Notes: generated by a model not told the origin, from the sequence alone. Positions 44,109 through 56,573 are shown, counted from the stretch's first letter. The stretch is 64,000 nucleotides of DNA from Nymphaea colorata (GCF_008831285.2 NC_045143.1:22692302-22756301), one strand, 5' to 3'. Program-made: numbers and translations.

Positions 44109-45144
44109 TTACATAATTCGAGCTCTGCTAAGCATCCTAAGTAAAACATTCTTTCGCTTAGAAGAAGGACAAGCAAAAAATGTTTCCATCCTATCTTTAT
44201 CATCAGTAAGATAATGATATGCATCAGTTTGTAACTCTTCTTCAATACCAATAACTTCAAATGCTGGAAATATGTCTTCTTTGGAATATTTATTTGGCTG
44301 TCTCAGCTCGGATATGACATTACTTGTTTCAATTGCATTAGCAACTTTCTCAAATGCATCTTTCATTATTTCAATCTCCTTTAAATCATCTTCATTTGCA
44401 CTTCTTCCCCTTTTACGCTTTAACGATGAACCTGTGTTGGGCTCAACTTGGACTTTACACTTGTCTCCTATGTTGATAAATGGTTCTAATACTGTTTGAT
44501 TTTAAGAAGCCATTTCATCAATAAGCTGGATTGTCTCGCCAGCACTCTCATACGCTGAAGTCATTCAGTTGTGCTTTCCTTTCGCTGTCATCGATCCTTC
44601 CCCTGTTGCTCTATCATTACCAAATAAATTTACTAACTTCTCATAGTTTGGAACAGGTGTCATCATCCACTTTTTTGGCATTGGATTTGCCTATAAAAAT
44701 CACAAAAAAGAAGACAACAACATCAAAGCAACTCATATTTAATATAAAAAGTAAATTAAAACAAAATAATATTAAATTGCTAAAAAGAAAATTAGGTACC
44801 TCTATTAGTGGCTTCCATACTTTGGGTTCAGCAGTCCACATATTTCTCCTTGAATCAATGCAAAATCCACTCAAACCGCTTTTAAAGATGTCATAACAAC
44901 TACTGAAATTAGACTTCAACGTTTTCATTTGATTTTTTATGTGATCCTTGGTGAGCATTTTACCCAACTTACTGTTCAGCTCTGTCACAACATTATCATG
45001 TGCAGTTGTAGTAAAGGTGTCATTCACTTGATTACCTATTATTTGTTGAAGCAGTAACGCATCAATAAGCGCATCATCCATAGATTGACTCCATTGTATC
45101 TTATCAGCCTTTCCTCTGTCTGTATATATTTGATTCTTCTTCAT
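44109..45144 (-). pseudogene. PIF/Harbinger ORF1, SANT/Myb-like DNA-binding protein, with intron and a stop
   Basis: Exon 1 (45144 down to about 44800) reads QWSQSMDDALIDALLLQQII, then a region like LGKMLTKDHIKNQMKTLKSN and FSSCYDIFKSGLSGFCID, ending NMWTAEPKVWKPLIE before a GTACCT donor. This is the SANT/Myb-like domain of the plant family that accompanies Harbinger transposases. A second exon resumes with ANPMPKKWMMTPVPNYEKLV and carries through to MKDAFEKVANAIETSNVISE and YHYLTDDKDRMETFFACPSS, ending at 44109. Two in-frame stops near 44557 and 44505 interrupt exon 2. ORF1 is thought to bind the TIRs and help carry the transposase into the nucleus. Confidence 0.78.
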
Positions 45145-45310
45145 TGTTATTAGCTAAATGCAAAGTAAAACAAATTTAGGAAAGACATTCATAATGAAAA
45201 GAAAAAATCACGTGTAATAATAAAAGATCAAGTAATTAAATTCAATGAACGTCTACAATGACAAATAACATAAGAAAAAAAAGTCAACATGTCTCATATA
45301 CACCAAATGA

Positions 45311-46590
45311 TCAATTTATTGAAGTTTGAAGTTGACAGTTCTGCCACATGGACAAAGAAATGATTTGTCGTGTGAATTTTCCAAGCCTATACTCTTCATC
45401 TTCATCAACTTGAATAGAATAATTTTCACTGGGTTGATTCGGAAGTTCTGCATCAACATCTTCAATAATGCTAGCATTTAGATCGACACCCATGAGAAAG
45501 TTATGCAATATACAACATGCTAAAATGATCTCTGATTGTGTATTGCACAAATAGACTGGTTCTGTTCAATTAGCTATAATTGGGAATCTTTTTTTCAAGA
45601 TACCAAATGATCTTCCAATGACATTTCGCAAAGAAGCATGTCGAAGATTAAATAACTCTTTTTCATTCTGCGGGCCTCGCTTGGAGTATTCTTTTAAGTG
45701 ATATCTCACACCCCTAAATGGTGTGATAAGTCCACCTTTTAATGGAAAACCAACAACGACAAGATAGTATTTACCTAAAAAATAAACACAATCACATGTT
45801 AAGTTCATATTTCAAAAAAGTATTAAATTATACATGCTTTTAATTACAATTACATTCAGGAATTTTTAGTTTGTCTTTTCTTGTTAATGCATTTTTTATG
45901 ATTCTCGAATCAGAACCAGTTCCTTCCCAACCTACTAATAAATATATAAATTTCATATCAAAAGAACATGCAACCAACACATTTTGAGTTGGCCAGTCTT
46001 TTCTACCATGGTACCTCGGTGCATCCTCTGAATTCAGTGTTAATGCAATATTGACATATTATGAAGCATAAAAACTAAATTAATTGATTTATTACCTGAA
46101 AGTATGGATAAAATCTATTATTGTATAAGATTTCATTTGGCACAGTTGATCTGTCAGATTGTTGAATGAATTTGTCTTCTAATAGAATAATTGAACTCAG
46201 TACTATGTGAAAATATCGAGATATTGTCTTCGTTGAACGATAGAACCAAAACTGAACTGAGTGTTGTTTATACGTGTGCGACAACATCATGAGAAAAAGA
46301 GAAACTTGCTCTTCTACTTTACAATGTCTTGTACTGCATAGTCCACCCTCATGTCGAAGAATATCACATAACTCTTTAAAAGTTGATGTTCCCATGTGTG
46401 TTAAATTGCGGCATTGTACATCATCATCTAATTTATATATAATTTGATCTCTAATTTTTTATCTTTCTTCATAAGATAGTCCAATTGATTGATGCACAAG
46501 TTGTTGTCCACGTTGTCTACGACGTATGAAACAATAAAACATATAACATAAAGATAGAATGACTTGTTGTTGTTGGCGTCGTCTCATGTC
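45311..46590 (-). pseudogene. PIF/Harbinger transposase (DDE nuclease), first catalytic Asp region missing
   Basis: The pieces on the minus strand, in order, are a start region near 46587 (MRRRQQQQVILS); STFKELCDILRHEGGLCST with VEEQVSLFLMMLSHTYKQHS and YRSTKTISRYFHIVLSSIIL; RYHGRKDWPTQNVLVACSFD and VGWEGTGSDSRIIKNALTRK (second catalytic Asp); then FRGVRYHLKEYSKRGPQNEK and LFNLRHASLRNVIGRSFGIL (around the usual Glu position; here VIGRSF where VIERSF is normal); and ILACCILHNFL. The segment that should contain VGAIDGTH, with the first Asp, is absent between 46075 and 46040. There is a stop near 46470. With the first Asp lost and the Glu changed to Gly it cannot be active. Confidence 0.88.
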
Positions 46591-46904
46591 TTTAATATGT
46601 GACAAGCTGCAAAGCCAAAGGCAACTTTTTTATGAAGATGATGCTCATATGTGACAAGCTGCAAGCTAAATATCTAACTAGCGATTATATTGGGAAGCAT
46701 TGTCGATCGTCAAGCACTAGTACTGAAGAGTAGATCGTCAAGCTTCTTAGCTGATTACAGTAAGCATGTCATTGCTGAAACTGTTTAACAGTTAACCAGT
46801 GATAGATATATCCTCAACCTTTGTTTGACAATTATAATCTGAAGTGTTGTTACTGAAGGAAATGTCACGCACATTTTTTTCAAAAAAAAAAAAAAATTGC
46901 AATT

Positions 46905-46970
46905 AGTTATTCACTCTATGACTGCATGCAATTAGTTTTCACTCTATGACTGCATGCAATTAGTTTACTA
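46905..46970. repeat. Tandem duplication of ~30 bp
   Basis: TCACTCTATGACTGCATGCA followed by ATTAGTT occurs twice in a row (from about 46910 and 46940). A (CT)n run follows at 46979-46996. Confidence 0.82.
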
Positions 46971-47017
46971 TGTAAAGCTCTCTCTCTCTCTCTCTCTAAC
47001 ATGCAAGCGTACTACAG

Positions 47018-47392
47018 TTAGCAAGACAAGAACAGTTTATTCTTATCCCACCTAATGTAGGATGTTTGATAACTATGTTCAACTACTCCTAAATGCATTC
47101 CTAACACCTGTAGTTTGAATCCCTCGATGTTTGGTTCCAGCTTCGTGTCCATTCCATTTCCATGGGTATTCAGCTCCTGCAAACACGCCTTGAGGACTAA
47201 ATACTCAATGTCCTGCCCAGCATCCCCCCACTGCACCATTCCATAGAAGTAGCTGCCTGCTTTCGTTTTGACTACTCCTGCCACTGCCACGCCTTTCCTT
47301 TGTATAATTATACTTGCGGAAATATGGATGCTAATGGGATTATTCTTATCCCAGTGCCAATCCCCCCAATGATGCATGTCACCTCCAAGCAT
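47018..47392 (-). pseudogene. Unassigned open frame, weak RNase H-like resemblance
   Basis: 124 codons with RKGVAVAGVVKTKAGSYFYG followed by GMVQWGDAGQDIEYLVLKAC. The pattern of a G-rich strand turn followed by an acidic residue and ACLQEL loosely resembles the RNase H-like domain found in plant non-LTR elements, but the catalytic residues are not clear. It lies inside the limits of the Harbinger element and could be captured sequence. I am not sure it was ever coding. Confidence 0.25.
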
Positions 47393-49106
47393 AACAGGTT
47401 TCTTGTATCAGCTGCACTCCACTTCTGACCCATCCAAATATCCTTGCAGGTCTGCCAGAACGCTCATTCCTGGCACCCACATTCCTGATATCCTTGAGGC
47501 ATACTTCATTTAATTTCATCATTGGAACGTTTAATTGCTGATATTTAACTGTCCCAAATCAATGTTACCAGATTCCTTGCAGTGAGTAGTTATGTCTTGT
47601 CTTGGGCAAGAACAAACACTATCATGTCCTATTTTTGCACTAAGAAAATATTCTATCGAGAGATTTGGCAACCTTTTTAGTCTTGCACATCAAATTATTA
47701 GCATGTTCTATGCAAATATAACGTTAGTTTTCATAATTTGGTTGTCTTATAATGCCAATTACCATGCTAAGAAAGGAGCACCGGTGCATTTTTTCACTTG
47801 GCATTTTCCAAGTTCTTTTTAGTATGTTAGGAAATGCAAAACAATGTTCAATATGTTTGTCTTATAATTCTACAAAGGTTAATAGTACTTGAGCCCCAGG
47901 CACTACTAGATTTTCCAATGGGGGAACATGATTGACATGTACATCCATGTATGCACGTTTCTGCTTGAAAGGGTGGGAGAGTGGTGGCTATTTACATAGT
48001 TTCAGTATTTTTGAAGGGCAATTTTCACATGCAGGTTCCAAGTTTCCCTTGTCCAGGGGAATGGGTGCAAGTCAGAGTGAGGGTTTGTTCTCTCTTGTCA
48101 AGAGGTGGTTTGAATTTTAAAGAAAATTTATGCTAAATTTATTGCCTATTACAACCAAAAAAATTGAGAAATGCTATGATCCAGCCATTAGTTGGAAGCA
48201 TTATTGCTGTTCTAGATAGTTGTGATTGTCTATCTCAAATTTGTGATGCTACAGACCCATGTTTATACATCGTCCAGTTGTCTTCCATATGGTTAGTACA
48301 GACTACTTGCTTTTAATTAATTTTTTCCCTTGTTTATGGTATGAACCACGTGAATTTGATTCGAGAAAGTTACAGAAAACTGAAATTCGACAGAGCAGCA
48401 ACCAAAATCAGAAAAAACACAGCAACTGAAAATAGAAAAAGGTAGCGAAAAACTCACCTTGTTTCAGACAGACATTGGAACAAGGTGTCGCAGCGGCGTT
48501 GCCCTGTTTCTCCTGGAGGGGAAGGAGGCAACAATATTGCAACTGTACTCAATTCAGTTGATCAGAAACTACCCACTCTACCTTTACACCAATCTTCAGA
48601 ACTAGGTCAATGAAAGTTATACAGATGTTAACAAAAACAAACAAAGAAGAAGAAGAAGACGAAACAAAAGAAGGAAAAGAAGAAGAAGAGAGAGAGATGC
48701 AGAGGGCGATGGAAGAAAAACGAAAACGCACCTTGCTTTGCAGCAGGATGCGAAGCCTTTCTTGCTTGAGGCCTTTTGCCTTTGCCTTTTTCTTCCGTTT
48801 CTTCTTCTTTGTTTTTTTTTGTTCTTTTTCCGTTTCTTTTTCAACAAGGCATGGGTTTTCATCAAAAGGTATCAAATACCCTATTGTGGGCAGGCTATAG
48901 CTCATAATCTTTCTTTTCCTTTTCAATTCAATTGATTTGAGAGGGATTGGATTTATACTAACCAATCCCTTCTTTTTTTTTTTTTTTCCTCCTCTCTTAT
49001 CCAAACTGACTTTCTCCATTTTCTTTCCTTTTCTTTTCTTTCCCCAACCAAACACAGAGGAATCCCTGCTTTCCCTCCATCCAATTCCCTCCAACCAAAT
49101 AGACGG
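47393..49106. other. Right part of the Harbinger element, no recognised gene
   Basis: The stretch is AT-rich up to 48.4 kb. From 48600 to 49080 it is dominated by pyrimidine tracts on the plus strand (CTTTTTC, TTCTTC), which form the subterminal part of the TIR. The Lys-rich open frames here are by-products of that composition. Confidence 0.5.
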
Positions 49107-49189
49107 TAAGACGAACCATACCATGCCTTGTCGTTTGATGGCACGAAACAAATACGAGTGTTCTGTCTAAACACCATCGGAACAACGGA

Positions 49190-49426
49190 ACTCTCTCCCG
49201 CCCCCAACTCCAGCCCCCGACACCCGTCTCCGCCCCCGTCTCTTCTTCTTCTCCGTCGCCCGAGCCTTTCTGTTTCTCTCCCCTGTCTCTTCTTCTCCTC
49301 CGTCGTCTACACGGATTCTATTCGTTTCCTCTTGCAGCATCGCTTGCAGCTCATCAGCGGGCGTCCTCGAGCAGCTCCTCAGGGCGTCTTCCAGCGGCTC
49401 TTGGGCGGTGGCTGCGGTGGAGTTAG
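49190..49426 (+). promoter_or_regulatory. Putative first (5' untranslated) exon of LSM4
   Basis: The stretch is CT-rich, then GC-richer, ending in GCGGTGGAGTTAG before GTAAACTC, a good splice donor (49427). Composition and layout resemble a plant transcription start and 5' UTR. The next acceptor in a fitting place is TTCTGCAG at 56566-56573, just before the LSM4 start codon, which would imply a first intron of about 7.1 kb. This link is inferred; it could belong to another transcript. Confidence 0.35.
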
Positions 49427-52400
49427 GTAAACTCAATCTCCCTCTCTCTCTGTCTGCTCGTTTTTTCCGCCGTCTGTCTCTCCCTCGGCCCATTTTCAGC
49501 ACGCATTTCCAGCTGCGGCAGAGGGGTTTTATGGTGTTCTTCTTCTTCGTGAACCGACGCAGCATCTCCTACAAGCGTTGCATGTTCTCCCTCTTTTCCT
49601 TTCCTCTTTGGCGTCCTCTTTGTCCTCTGTGGTTCAAGGGTTTTCTTTGAAGAGGGATGTAGATTTGTTTGAAAGGGGATACCGAATGAGGCATGGTTGG
49701 AGAAAAAAAAAAGTTATTTCCAGCATGCTTAGGATAAAACATGTCTCTTTTGCTTTCAAGGAGGGTCATGAGTAGGTTCGGTCAGCCTTTGGGGGTCTTA
49801 AATATAAGTCTGTCCTTTTGTTATTGTGATTCTGAAGGCTTATTTTGCATATGCCCTTTCCTGATTGTGATTCTGAAAGCTTATTGTGCATTACACGCAA
49901 TCAGCCTTTCAAATTTCTGCAGGTCTACAAAGTATTGTAGAAGGTTTACTGAAAGAACTGAGAATTTGCTGTTAATCTCTCGTTTTCCTTTGGGATTATT
50001 TGCAACAGATTTTTAATTTTTACTGCTTTTTACATATCTGCGTCACATGCCAATACTTGGGCCAGAATATAACTGCTGCACTAGGCTCTTGTCACTTTAT
50101 GTGACATCACATCATTCAGTTGTGATAGGTTTGGTGTGTTGATAACATGGGATCCTCCGCAGGGCTACTTCAACGAGGGTAGAGGAGACTGTGAAAGAAT
50201 GCTTAGTGATGAGATTCGAGTGTTAAGTGCCATATTTTTTATTCTGAACTTTGGATTAGCTTAATATTCTAATGAGCAGACAGTGCAGATGTTTATGTTC
50301 ATCACTTCCATCTTATACTAGTGTTTGATAGGTGGGTGCATTGCTATTTATGTTGTGAGATGGGCTATTTTACGAAACTTCCAATGGTGCAGCTCGAAGA
50401 GTTAATGCAGTGTTGATGCATTTTTGCTGAAACGTGTACTTTCTAGAAGTTCTTTCTGGTTGCTCCATCTGCTTCCACAATTGGTCGAAATGTCATGTTG
50501 GATCAGCAAATGGCATACCATTCCAGTTTCTACTCTTTCCCAGTCCACCCCTAAAACTTCCTAAACAACAGTTTCTACTCCTCATAAAGCTTCTCTTGAT
50601 GAGTCATTTTGCCACTTTCAAACATATATGACGGGCAGAAAGTGGACTATCACAAGAATTAGATTGCTTCATAAATTTCTATTTGTCATAACATGTGTTA
50701 ACGGTATCTCTAGCTTCGAGGATCAACTGGGGTAATTTCCCCACACTGCACTTGAGAGAGAACAAAAAATATGTTGGAGAGATTTTGCCGACTTTGTCTT
50801 TCGAGAGGGAAACATTCTTAGTTGTCTGGGTAGTTACCAAGCCATTTATCTTATGGGAAGCACACTCGGCCCACTATTCGCTTTTACACCAAGAGTGGTT
50901 TGCTAGGGGCATGTCTCTGAGGGTTGCGAGTTGACCCCACACATTCGACAAAATTGTGGTCGGTCCTCATGAACAACTAGTTGAGAGGTTGGACAGTTCT
51001 GCCCTGGAGCAATCGTCACTTGTGGAGGGAGTTTAGCTTTTAACGGAGTATCCATCAGCATTTGGTAAGACCGACTTCTGTCATGCTACTTGAAGGGGTA
51101 TCCCGTTCCAACAAATCCCCTTTAAGAGTTACAACCACAACCTTGCCAAAGCTCTGGCGATAAAACCCAGTAGAAGAATCTAGAGAGGAGTTGGAATTAG
51201 TGGGTCCAACCTCAAAGGTAGGCTCTTGTGCCATCAAAATGCATCGAGCCTCTTACCAACCAGCCACAATCGAGGTTCTTTTCCTCATAACCATGTTCAA
51301 CTTCCTCTTCACTAGTACCATGCACAAAAGAAAATCTCCACGATCTAACAAGATGTATGCATGAGAATTTTTTCCCAACCAGGTTCTTGTTAAACCATCA
51401 ATAAGTTGAGGAACAGTTACAATATCCTTCGAGGTGCCCATGAAGCACCCTCTCACTAACTATTGGAGAGACTTCAACATGCATTTTGTTGGATAGTGGC
51501 CCTGAGCCCTATCCCAAATTTCGTAACTACGAGTGGGCCCACTTGCAGTTATGAGATAATCTTGCTAAACTGTTTTACAAATGAAGATTTTATCGAATAA
51601 AAGCAAGAGATTTACAAAAGAAAATTAAAATGATTTACTTTACCTCTAAACATCTCTATGACCCTAACCACTGCTGGGCTTCGAGAAATCGAGGTGATCT
51701 ATAAATGCCCAACTAAACTCAAACTTAGGGTTTAATCGAACGATTACCCTAGCCTGCGTTTCCCAAAAGCAAACCCGGGAATAACTTATCTCTGCTTCTG
51801 TTTCTTTTCTTCCTTTTCTTTCTTTTGCTCCTTTCTTTCAGTCGGTGTTGCTGCTGCCTCTTCATGAGCAAACTGGAGACGTCGTTTAGTGAACCTGTTG
51901 CGCAGACAAACACAGAGTGGATCAAGGGCGTCGTTCCACTGCTGTCGCTCCAACACAATCACACTTGCAACGTGCATCTCCTCAACCACAACTGCCAGCA
52001 ACATAGGAAGCCCATGATGCCCCACCTCTGTAACCATGAGCAAGCAACTGCTTTTCCTATTTATGGCCTTCACAATTGCGAGTTGCCCCTACACCTCCTT
52101 GACTTCAAGGTGTAGGAAAGAACACCTCATCAGCCTGGTCTATCGTTGCCTCCTTTTGGCAGCAGGCACCACTCTCCATCTCCCACTATTCGATTAGTTG
52201 ACGCTCTACTTAACTAATAGAAATATTTTGCCATGACCATTCTTTCATGAACAAAGGAGAGGAATTGAGGGATCCCACCTTTCATCTCCTGAACTTCATG
52301 TTTGACGGCCTCGCTGCAACGACAGGAAGGTGGGAATATGAGCCTTTGATTCCCTTTCTCGAGAGTGAACCCTGGGAGCGAGAACATAGCACTCATTCCA

Positions 52401-52700
52401 AATGCTCACAAGGACCCTGCCAATAAGAACATACCATTTATTCCAAAGGCTATCAAGTTATTGATCCACCCTTGGGAAGACCAAATTGAAGACCAACCAG
52501 TAGAGAATGATGTTGTTAGAAGGCCCTCACTTATCGAAGCGTACACCTACGAGTGTTTTTCTGTTAAAAACGCCTCCAGGCATAATTGAGAGGCGCAAGT
52601 GGGAAGCCTTACCACGAATCATGGTACAACATGTTATAATTAAATCTAAAAATAAAAAATGAATCATTTCCCCTCTTTTCGAAGCCTTTAGCCCGTGTAA
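49427..52700. other. Presumed LSM4 first intron or intergenic; no recognised gene
   Basis: Short frames occur on both strands. Minus-strand frames at 51055-51237, 51253-51456, 51786-52073 and 52214-52396 look somewhat protein-like in composition, but I cannot match them to any family. A TATA-like CTATAAATG lies at 51699 on the plus strand. Confidence 0.4.
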
Positions 52701-52805
52701 CCCTCTCTTGCACTGCAATCTCCCTCTGGGCTTCTGATTTTGCCCTTCCCCACTGGAGATCCATCTTGGCGATGCCGGAGATTGACCGCGATGATCACTC
52801 ATGTC

Positions 52806-52839
52806 CCCCCCTCTCTCTCTCCCCCTCCCTAAAGTTTGA

Positions 52840-52871
<32 letters not shown>

Positions 52872-52912
52872 AATCGAGGCCCGATAGCCGTCGACTCTCT
52901 CTCTCTCTCTCG
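52806..52912. repeat. (CT)n microsatellite cluster
   Basis: CT runs at about 52809-52816, 52842-52870 and 52896-52911 are separated by short unique words. Confidence 0.88.
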
Positions 52913-53125
52913 TTTGAAGGCTGCTCGTCACCAATTGTTGGCCGGCAGTCCTCCTCCTCACTCTCCCTTTCTCCTTTTCTTTCTCTTTCTCTCCTCGATG
53001 TTCATTTCCGTTTTTTAGACTCTTACCGTGGTGTTAAATCAAGTGTCTCGTGTGCAAGTGTTATCTTCATATCAATGATTGTTATTTGCAATTTGCATTG
53101 CAGATTGCTATTTGCAAGACACTTT

Positions 53126-53611
53126 ATGTGTTCTTAGGCCTGGGCATTGGGCCGGGCTGGCCCGTCCCGACCCGCCCTCCCGACCCCCTTTCCCCCCGCC
53201 CTCCCGTTGCCCTCCGATGGAGGAGGAGGGGGAGGGGGAGCGGCGAGGGAGACGGAGGAGGAGGGAGAGGGGAAACGGGAGCAGAGAGGGAGAGGAAGAG
53301 GGGAAGCGGAGAGGGAGAGGGGGAACAGAGAGGGAGAGGGAGAGGGGAAGCAGAGAGGGAGAGGGAGAGGGGGAGAGGGGTTGCGGGAGCAGAGAGGGGG
53401 AGAGTGAGGGGGTGCGGGAGCAGAGAGGGAGAGGGAGAGGGAGAGGGGGAGAGGGAGAGGGGGTGCGGGAGCAGAGAGGGAGACGAGAAGGGCGAGGGAG
53501 AGCGGGAGCGGAGAGGGAGTGAGGGAGACGGAGGGCGGGAGTCGGGCTGGGCCGGGCCGCCGCCGGGCCGGCCCGGCGGTGGCCCGGCCCGACGCCCAGG
53601 CTTATGTGTTC
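53126..53611. mobile_element. hAT-type MITE with 8-bp target duplication and a GA-rich core
   Basis: The ends are inverted copies: TTAGGCCTGGGCATTGGGCC (from 53134) and the complement of the right end AAGCCTGGGCGTCGGGCCGG (back from 53603). ATGTGTTC flanks both sides (53126-53133 and 53604-53611), an 8-bp duplication as made by hAT transposases. The 470-bp body has GC-rich arms (GGGCCGGGCTGGCCCG and its mirror) and a core of GAGAGGGAGAGGGG/GCAGAGAGGGAG minisatellite units. It has no coding capacity. Open frames of Arg/Glu or Pro/Ser repeats across it are composition effects. Confidence 0.88.
53250..53530. repeat. Purine minisatellite inside the hAT MITE
   Basis: Irregular repeats of GGGAGCAGAGAGGGAGA and GAGAGGGAGAGGGGGAG, with G runs of 3-5 spaced every few bases on the plus strand. 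Such runs could form G-quadruplexes or triplexes. Confidence 0.85.
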
Positions 53612-54663
53612 TATTTGTTATTTGTAATGTACTTCTAACAACATTTATTGAGGAAAGGCTAAGTTTGTGTTTGATGGGTATGTTCACCTACTATGCCATC
53701 AAGCATATTACATACTCAACGCAGACAAATTTAACAGAGTGAGTTGCTGTGGTGTAGATGAAATAAGTTGTACCTTGGGGGTCCAATTTATTTCAATCGG
53801 TGATTGTGAGGTACCTATGCGGAATTTGTGTCAGAAGAATGACACCCGAAAATTGCAGAAACTTATCACAGACTTTAGTTACAGGTTTTGGTGAAGTTTG
53901 TCTTTACCAACCTCTTTGAAGATCGTGATCTGATTCGATGGAGATGATAGTTAATGATCTGATATTAAAGGCTTTGTTAGTGTGTTGATGAAGGATGTTA
54001 TATGGAACACAATAATGGAAAAAGCAACTGGCAACCCGTTGCTTGTCTCCCTCTCTTTCTCGTCCCAAGTGGAGATCCTTGATCAACGGCATATGTGTTT
54101 AGCAAGATAAACTGTTGCAACCATCAACATCAGCATCTCTCTCTCTCTCTCCCCCTTTCTTTTTCTCTGTTTGAAATTCTCCCTCTTGCACTTCTTTATT
54201 TTGTAAATTTTATATACAATTTAGTTTAAGTGGTGTTTTATTGCTTTTTATAGCTTGTTTTTTTGCATGTCTTGTCTGAATATGATAAACAATGGAAAGG
54301 GGTTTGTCTTGTGTTGATTATCCATTATGGAAAAATTTCTTTTGATTTTTTTTCTAGTGTTCTACAATGATTTTCTTAGCAATAAATGTAATATAACAAG
54401 GATTTTGTAATGGATGGTGCTATGATTTGCATCAGTTTTTGTAAACACCCCTTAGATGATGAGAACTTGTATCCCATTCAATCATTTTGAAGAGTTCATG
54501 TATTCTTCTTATCTTTCTGCATGCAAAGGTGTAGCAGGAGCCATATATGCATGGGCTAGCTATCCTTAATATGAATGCTGAATGCTGCATAAGAATTTTT
54601 CAACTAAAAAGTGAGCATCAGCCGTCATTAATGTCAATTTTTTTGTCACTTTTACTCTCTCTA

Positions 54664-54694
<31 letters not shown>

Positions 54695-55346
54695 CTATGT
54701 GTCTAGTGCAAGTATTTGGGAAATGTATGCAATATACTTGCTGAAAATAATTAACGGATAAATGTTGGTGTATATATGATTTTCTTTTCATAAAAAATGA
54801 GATATTCAGTTCCAATAGTACTTACCATAAAGTAAATGCATGTTTCATTTTTTTGCAAATAGATTTGGAGGTCAAGAATATTGGCTGACTAATTGACTAG
54901 CCTGGAGTGGAATGAAAGTCGATCAGTCACGAATTCACTGACTACTTGGACAAGTTGATTGACTAGTCTAATTTTGACGGCTAAGTTCATGCCTAGGGCC
55001 TAATGATAATCATTTTGTTGTGTTCCAAATGGATGGGTTAGAACATAAGATGAATTTGATAGTTTGTCCTTTAACATGGTAAATATTGAATGAATAGCAC
55101 ATAAGTTCTAATTTTTGCTATTCTTTCTAAGGAAGTTTAATTGCATTGAGAATGAAATTGCCAGTGTTCTTTCATGACTTGCTTGTATTGTTTGAGAATG
55201 AATCTCCCCCTGTGACACTAGCTTGGAATCACATGCAAATTCACACACAAACAAACAAAAACGCACATTTCACACTAACAAAGATAAGCTGGCTGCAGTG
55301 GTTGACAACAATGTGACCACTTTATAAGGTTTCTCTGACACACTAT
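53612..55346. other. Presumed LSM4 intron; microsatellites only
   Basis: CT runs lie at 54136-54154 and a CT/GT run at about 54655-54694. No gene is recognised. Confidence 0.55.
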
Positions 55347-56126
55347 TCATTAATCTAAGTCACACAAACTCTTCTATTTTACTGCCGCACCCGAGTTGTG
55401 TCGAGTCGGGTGCACACCGGACATGGGTGCGGCTCCGACACGCACCCGAGCGCAGTCAACACAAGTTGGATGCGGTCACCCGCACCAGACTATGTTTGTC
55501 CATTTCTGACACGCACCCGACTCGCGTCAAACTCCTCGAGTCAGGTGCGGTCAACCCTTGACCGCGTTCGGTCTAAATGTGTCCCATTTGTTGGTATTAT
55601 TGTTGTATACGTTTTAGCATTTTATTTTAGATGCTTGTTTAGTTGTTCTTGAATCTACTATAAAAGTTTCAAAGTTCAACTAACAAATATATATTGTCAG
55701 TCTTGTACATATGCAGCCGTGCATATATACTTTGCAACTGATATAGTGATATATTGTCATGTTATAAACTTATAATATATAATATAAGCTTTTTTATATA
55801 TGCATTATGCAGCCGACCAGCTGTGGTTAGTGTTGTTCTTTTGAAGTTTTAATTTCAAATTTTCAATTTCTACTTCTATGATTCTATCAATTTTTTATGC
55901 TTTATGTTAGACTGTTAGTATGTCATATTACTAAATTACTATATATAATATATTATATGTAATATATGTTGTTCTGATATTTTCTATGCAATACATTATG
56001 CAAGTATCTTATATACATTAATAACTAAATTGTAAAAATAATATATACATTCTTATTCTGTTATATGTATAATTATAATAAACTACCATCGCCGCACCAC
56101 CGCACCTAGGTGACATAGTCATTAAT
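55347..56126. mobile_element. hAT-type MITE with perfect 8-bp target duplication (764 bp)
   Basis: TCATTAAT lies on both sides (55347-55354 and 56119-56126). The element begins CTAAGTCAC (55355) and ends GGTGACATAG (56118), inverted ends that match as CTAAGTCAC/CTATGTCACC. The left part has GTGCGG/CACCCGA-rich words (55383-55570), the middle is AT-rich, and the right part again has CCGCACCACCGCACCTAGG. It shares ends and the GCCGCACCC word with the element at 58520-58959. There is no coding capacity. Confidence 0.85.
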
Positions 56127-56573
56127 AAATAGGTGTCATTTTTTTTTTGTTTTTCAAAAAAAGTTCAGGAACTGTGGAAAAATGAGAATGAACATTTAAT
56201 TGTATAATATGCATGATATGCCTATATCAGACCAAGGAATGTAATGAAAATTAGTGGGTTCTTGTAGATGAAACTTGAAGCAACACATGACCCACATCAA
56301 GCAAACTAATTGGTTCAATCTCAATCAATTCTTGTTTGACTAAGCAGCTCGACTTATGGATAAGTTGATAATTGCAATCTTAGTTAATCAATGAATTCTG
56401 TGTATTCTACATTCTCACGGGTATCTCTACGTTTGTTCTTTAAGAATATGATAGTTTTGTGTGTATGTACATGTATATGTTGATCCACAGATTCCTCACA
56501 CCTGCACACTCAACCTTTTTTAACTTTGCATTTAAAACATGCTGGACTATCTTAATTTGATCACATTCTGCAG

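Larger units (their letters stand above)
43445..49109 (-). mobile_element. PIF/Harbinger DNA transposon with TIRs and TAA target duplication
   Basis: The left end CGCCCTGTTTGGTTGCAGGG (43448 on) and the complement of the right end CCGTCTATTTGGTTGGAGGG (back from 49106) match at 16 of 21 positions, with further subterminal similarity such as GTTTGGATA near both ends. TAA flanks both sides (43445-43447 and 49107-49109), the 3-bp duplication typical of this superfamily. Inside are the two expected genes on the minus strand: a SANT/Myb-like ORF1 and the transposase. At 5.66 kb the size is plausible, and the region at 46.6-48.5 kb may hold extra captured sequence. The transposase is damaged, so the copy is not autonomous. 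Its right end lies just upstream of the putative LSM4 first exon. Confidence 0.72.

Noticed and set aside
48549-49151. 200-codon Lys-rich frame on the minus strand
   Set aside because: It lies in the pyrimidine-rich end of the Harbinger element; low-complexity Lys/Arg runs and no motif.
51055-52396. Minus-strand frames considered as remains of a non-LTR retrotransposon ORF1
   Set aside because: The order of the pieces does not fit that protein, and there is no zinc knuckle or other diagnostic motif.
53050-53742. Long frames of Arg/Glu/Gly repeats (plus) and Pro/Ser/Leu repeats (minus)
   Set aside because: They are produced by the purine minisatellite inside a hAT MITE and are open in many frames at once, as expected from composition.
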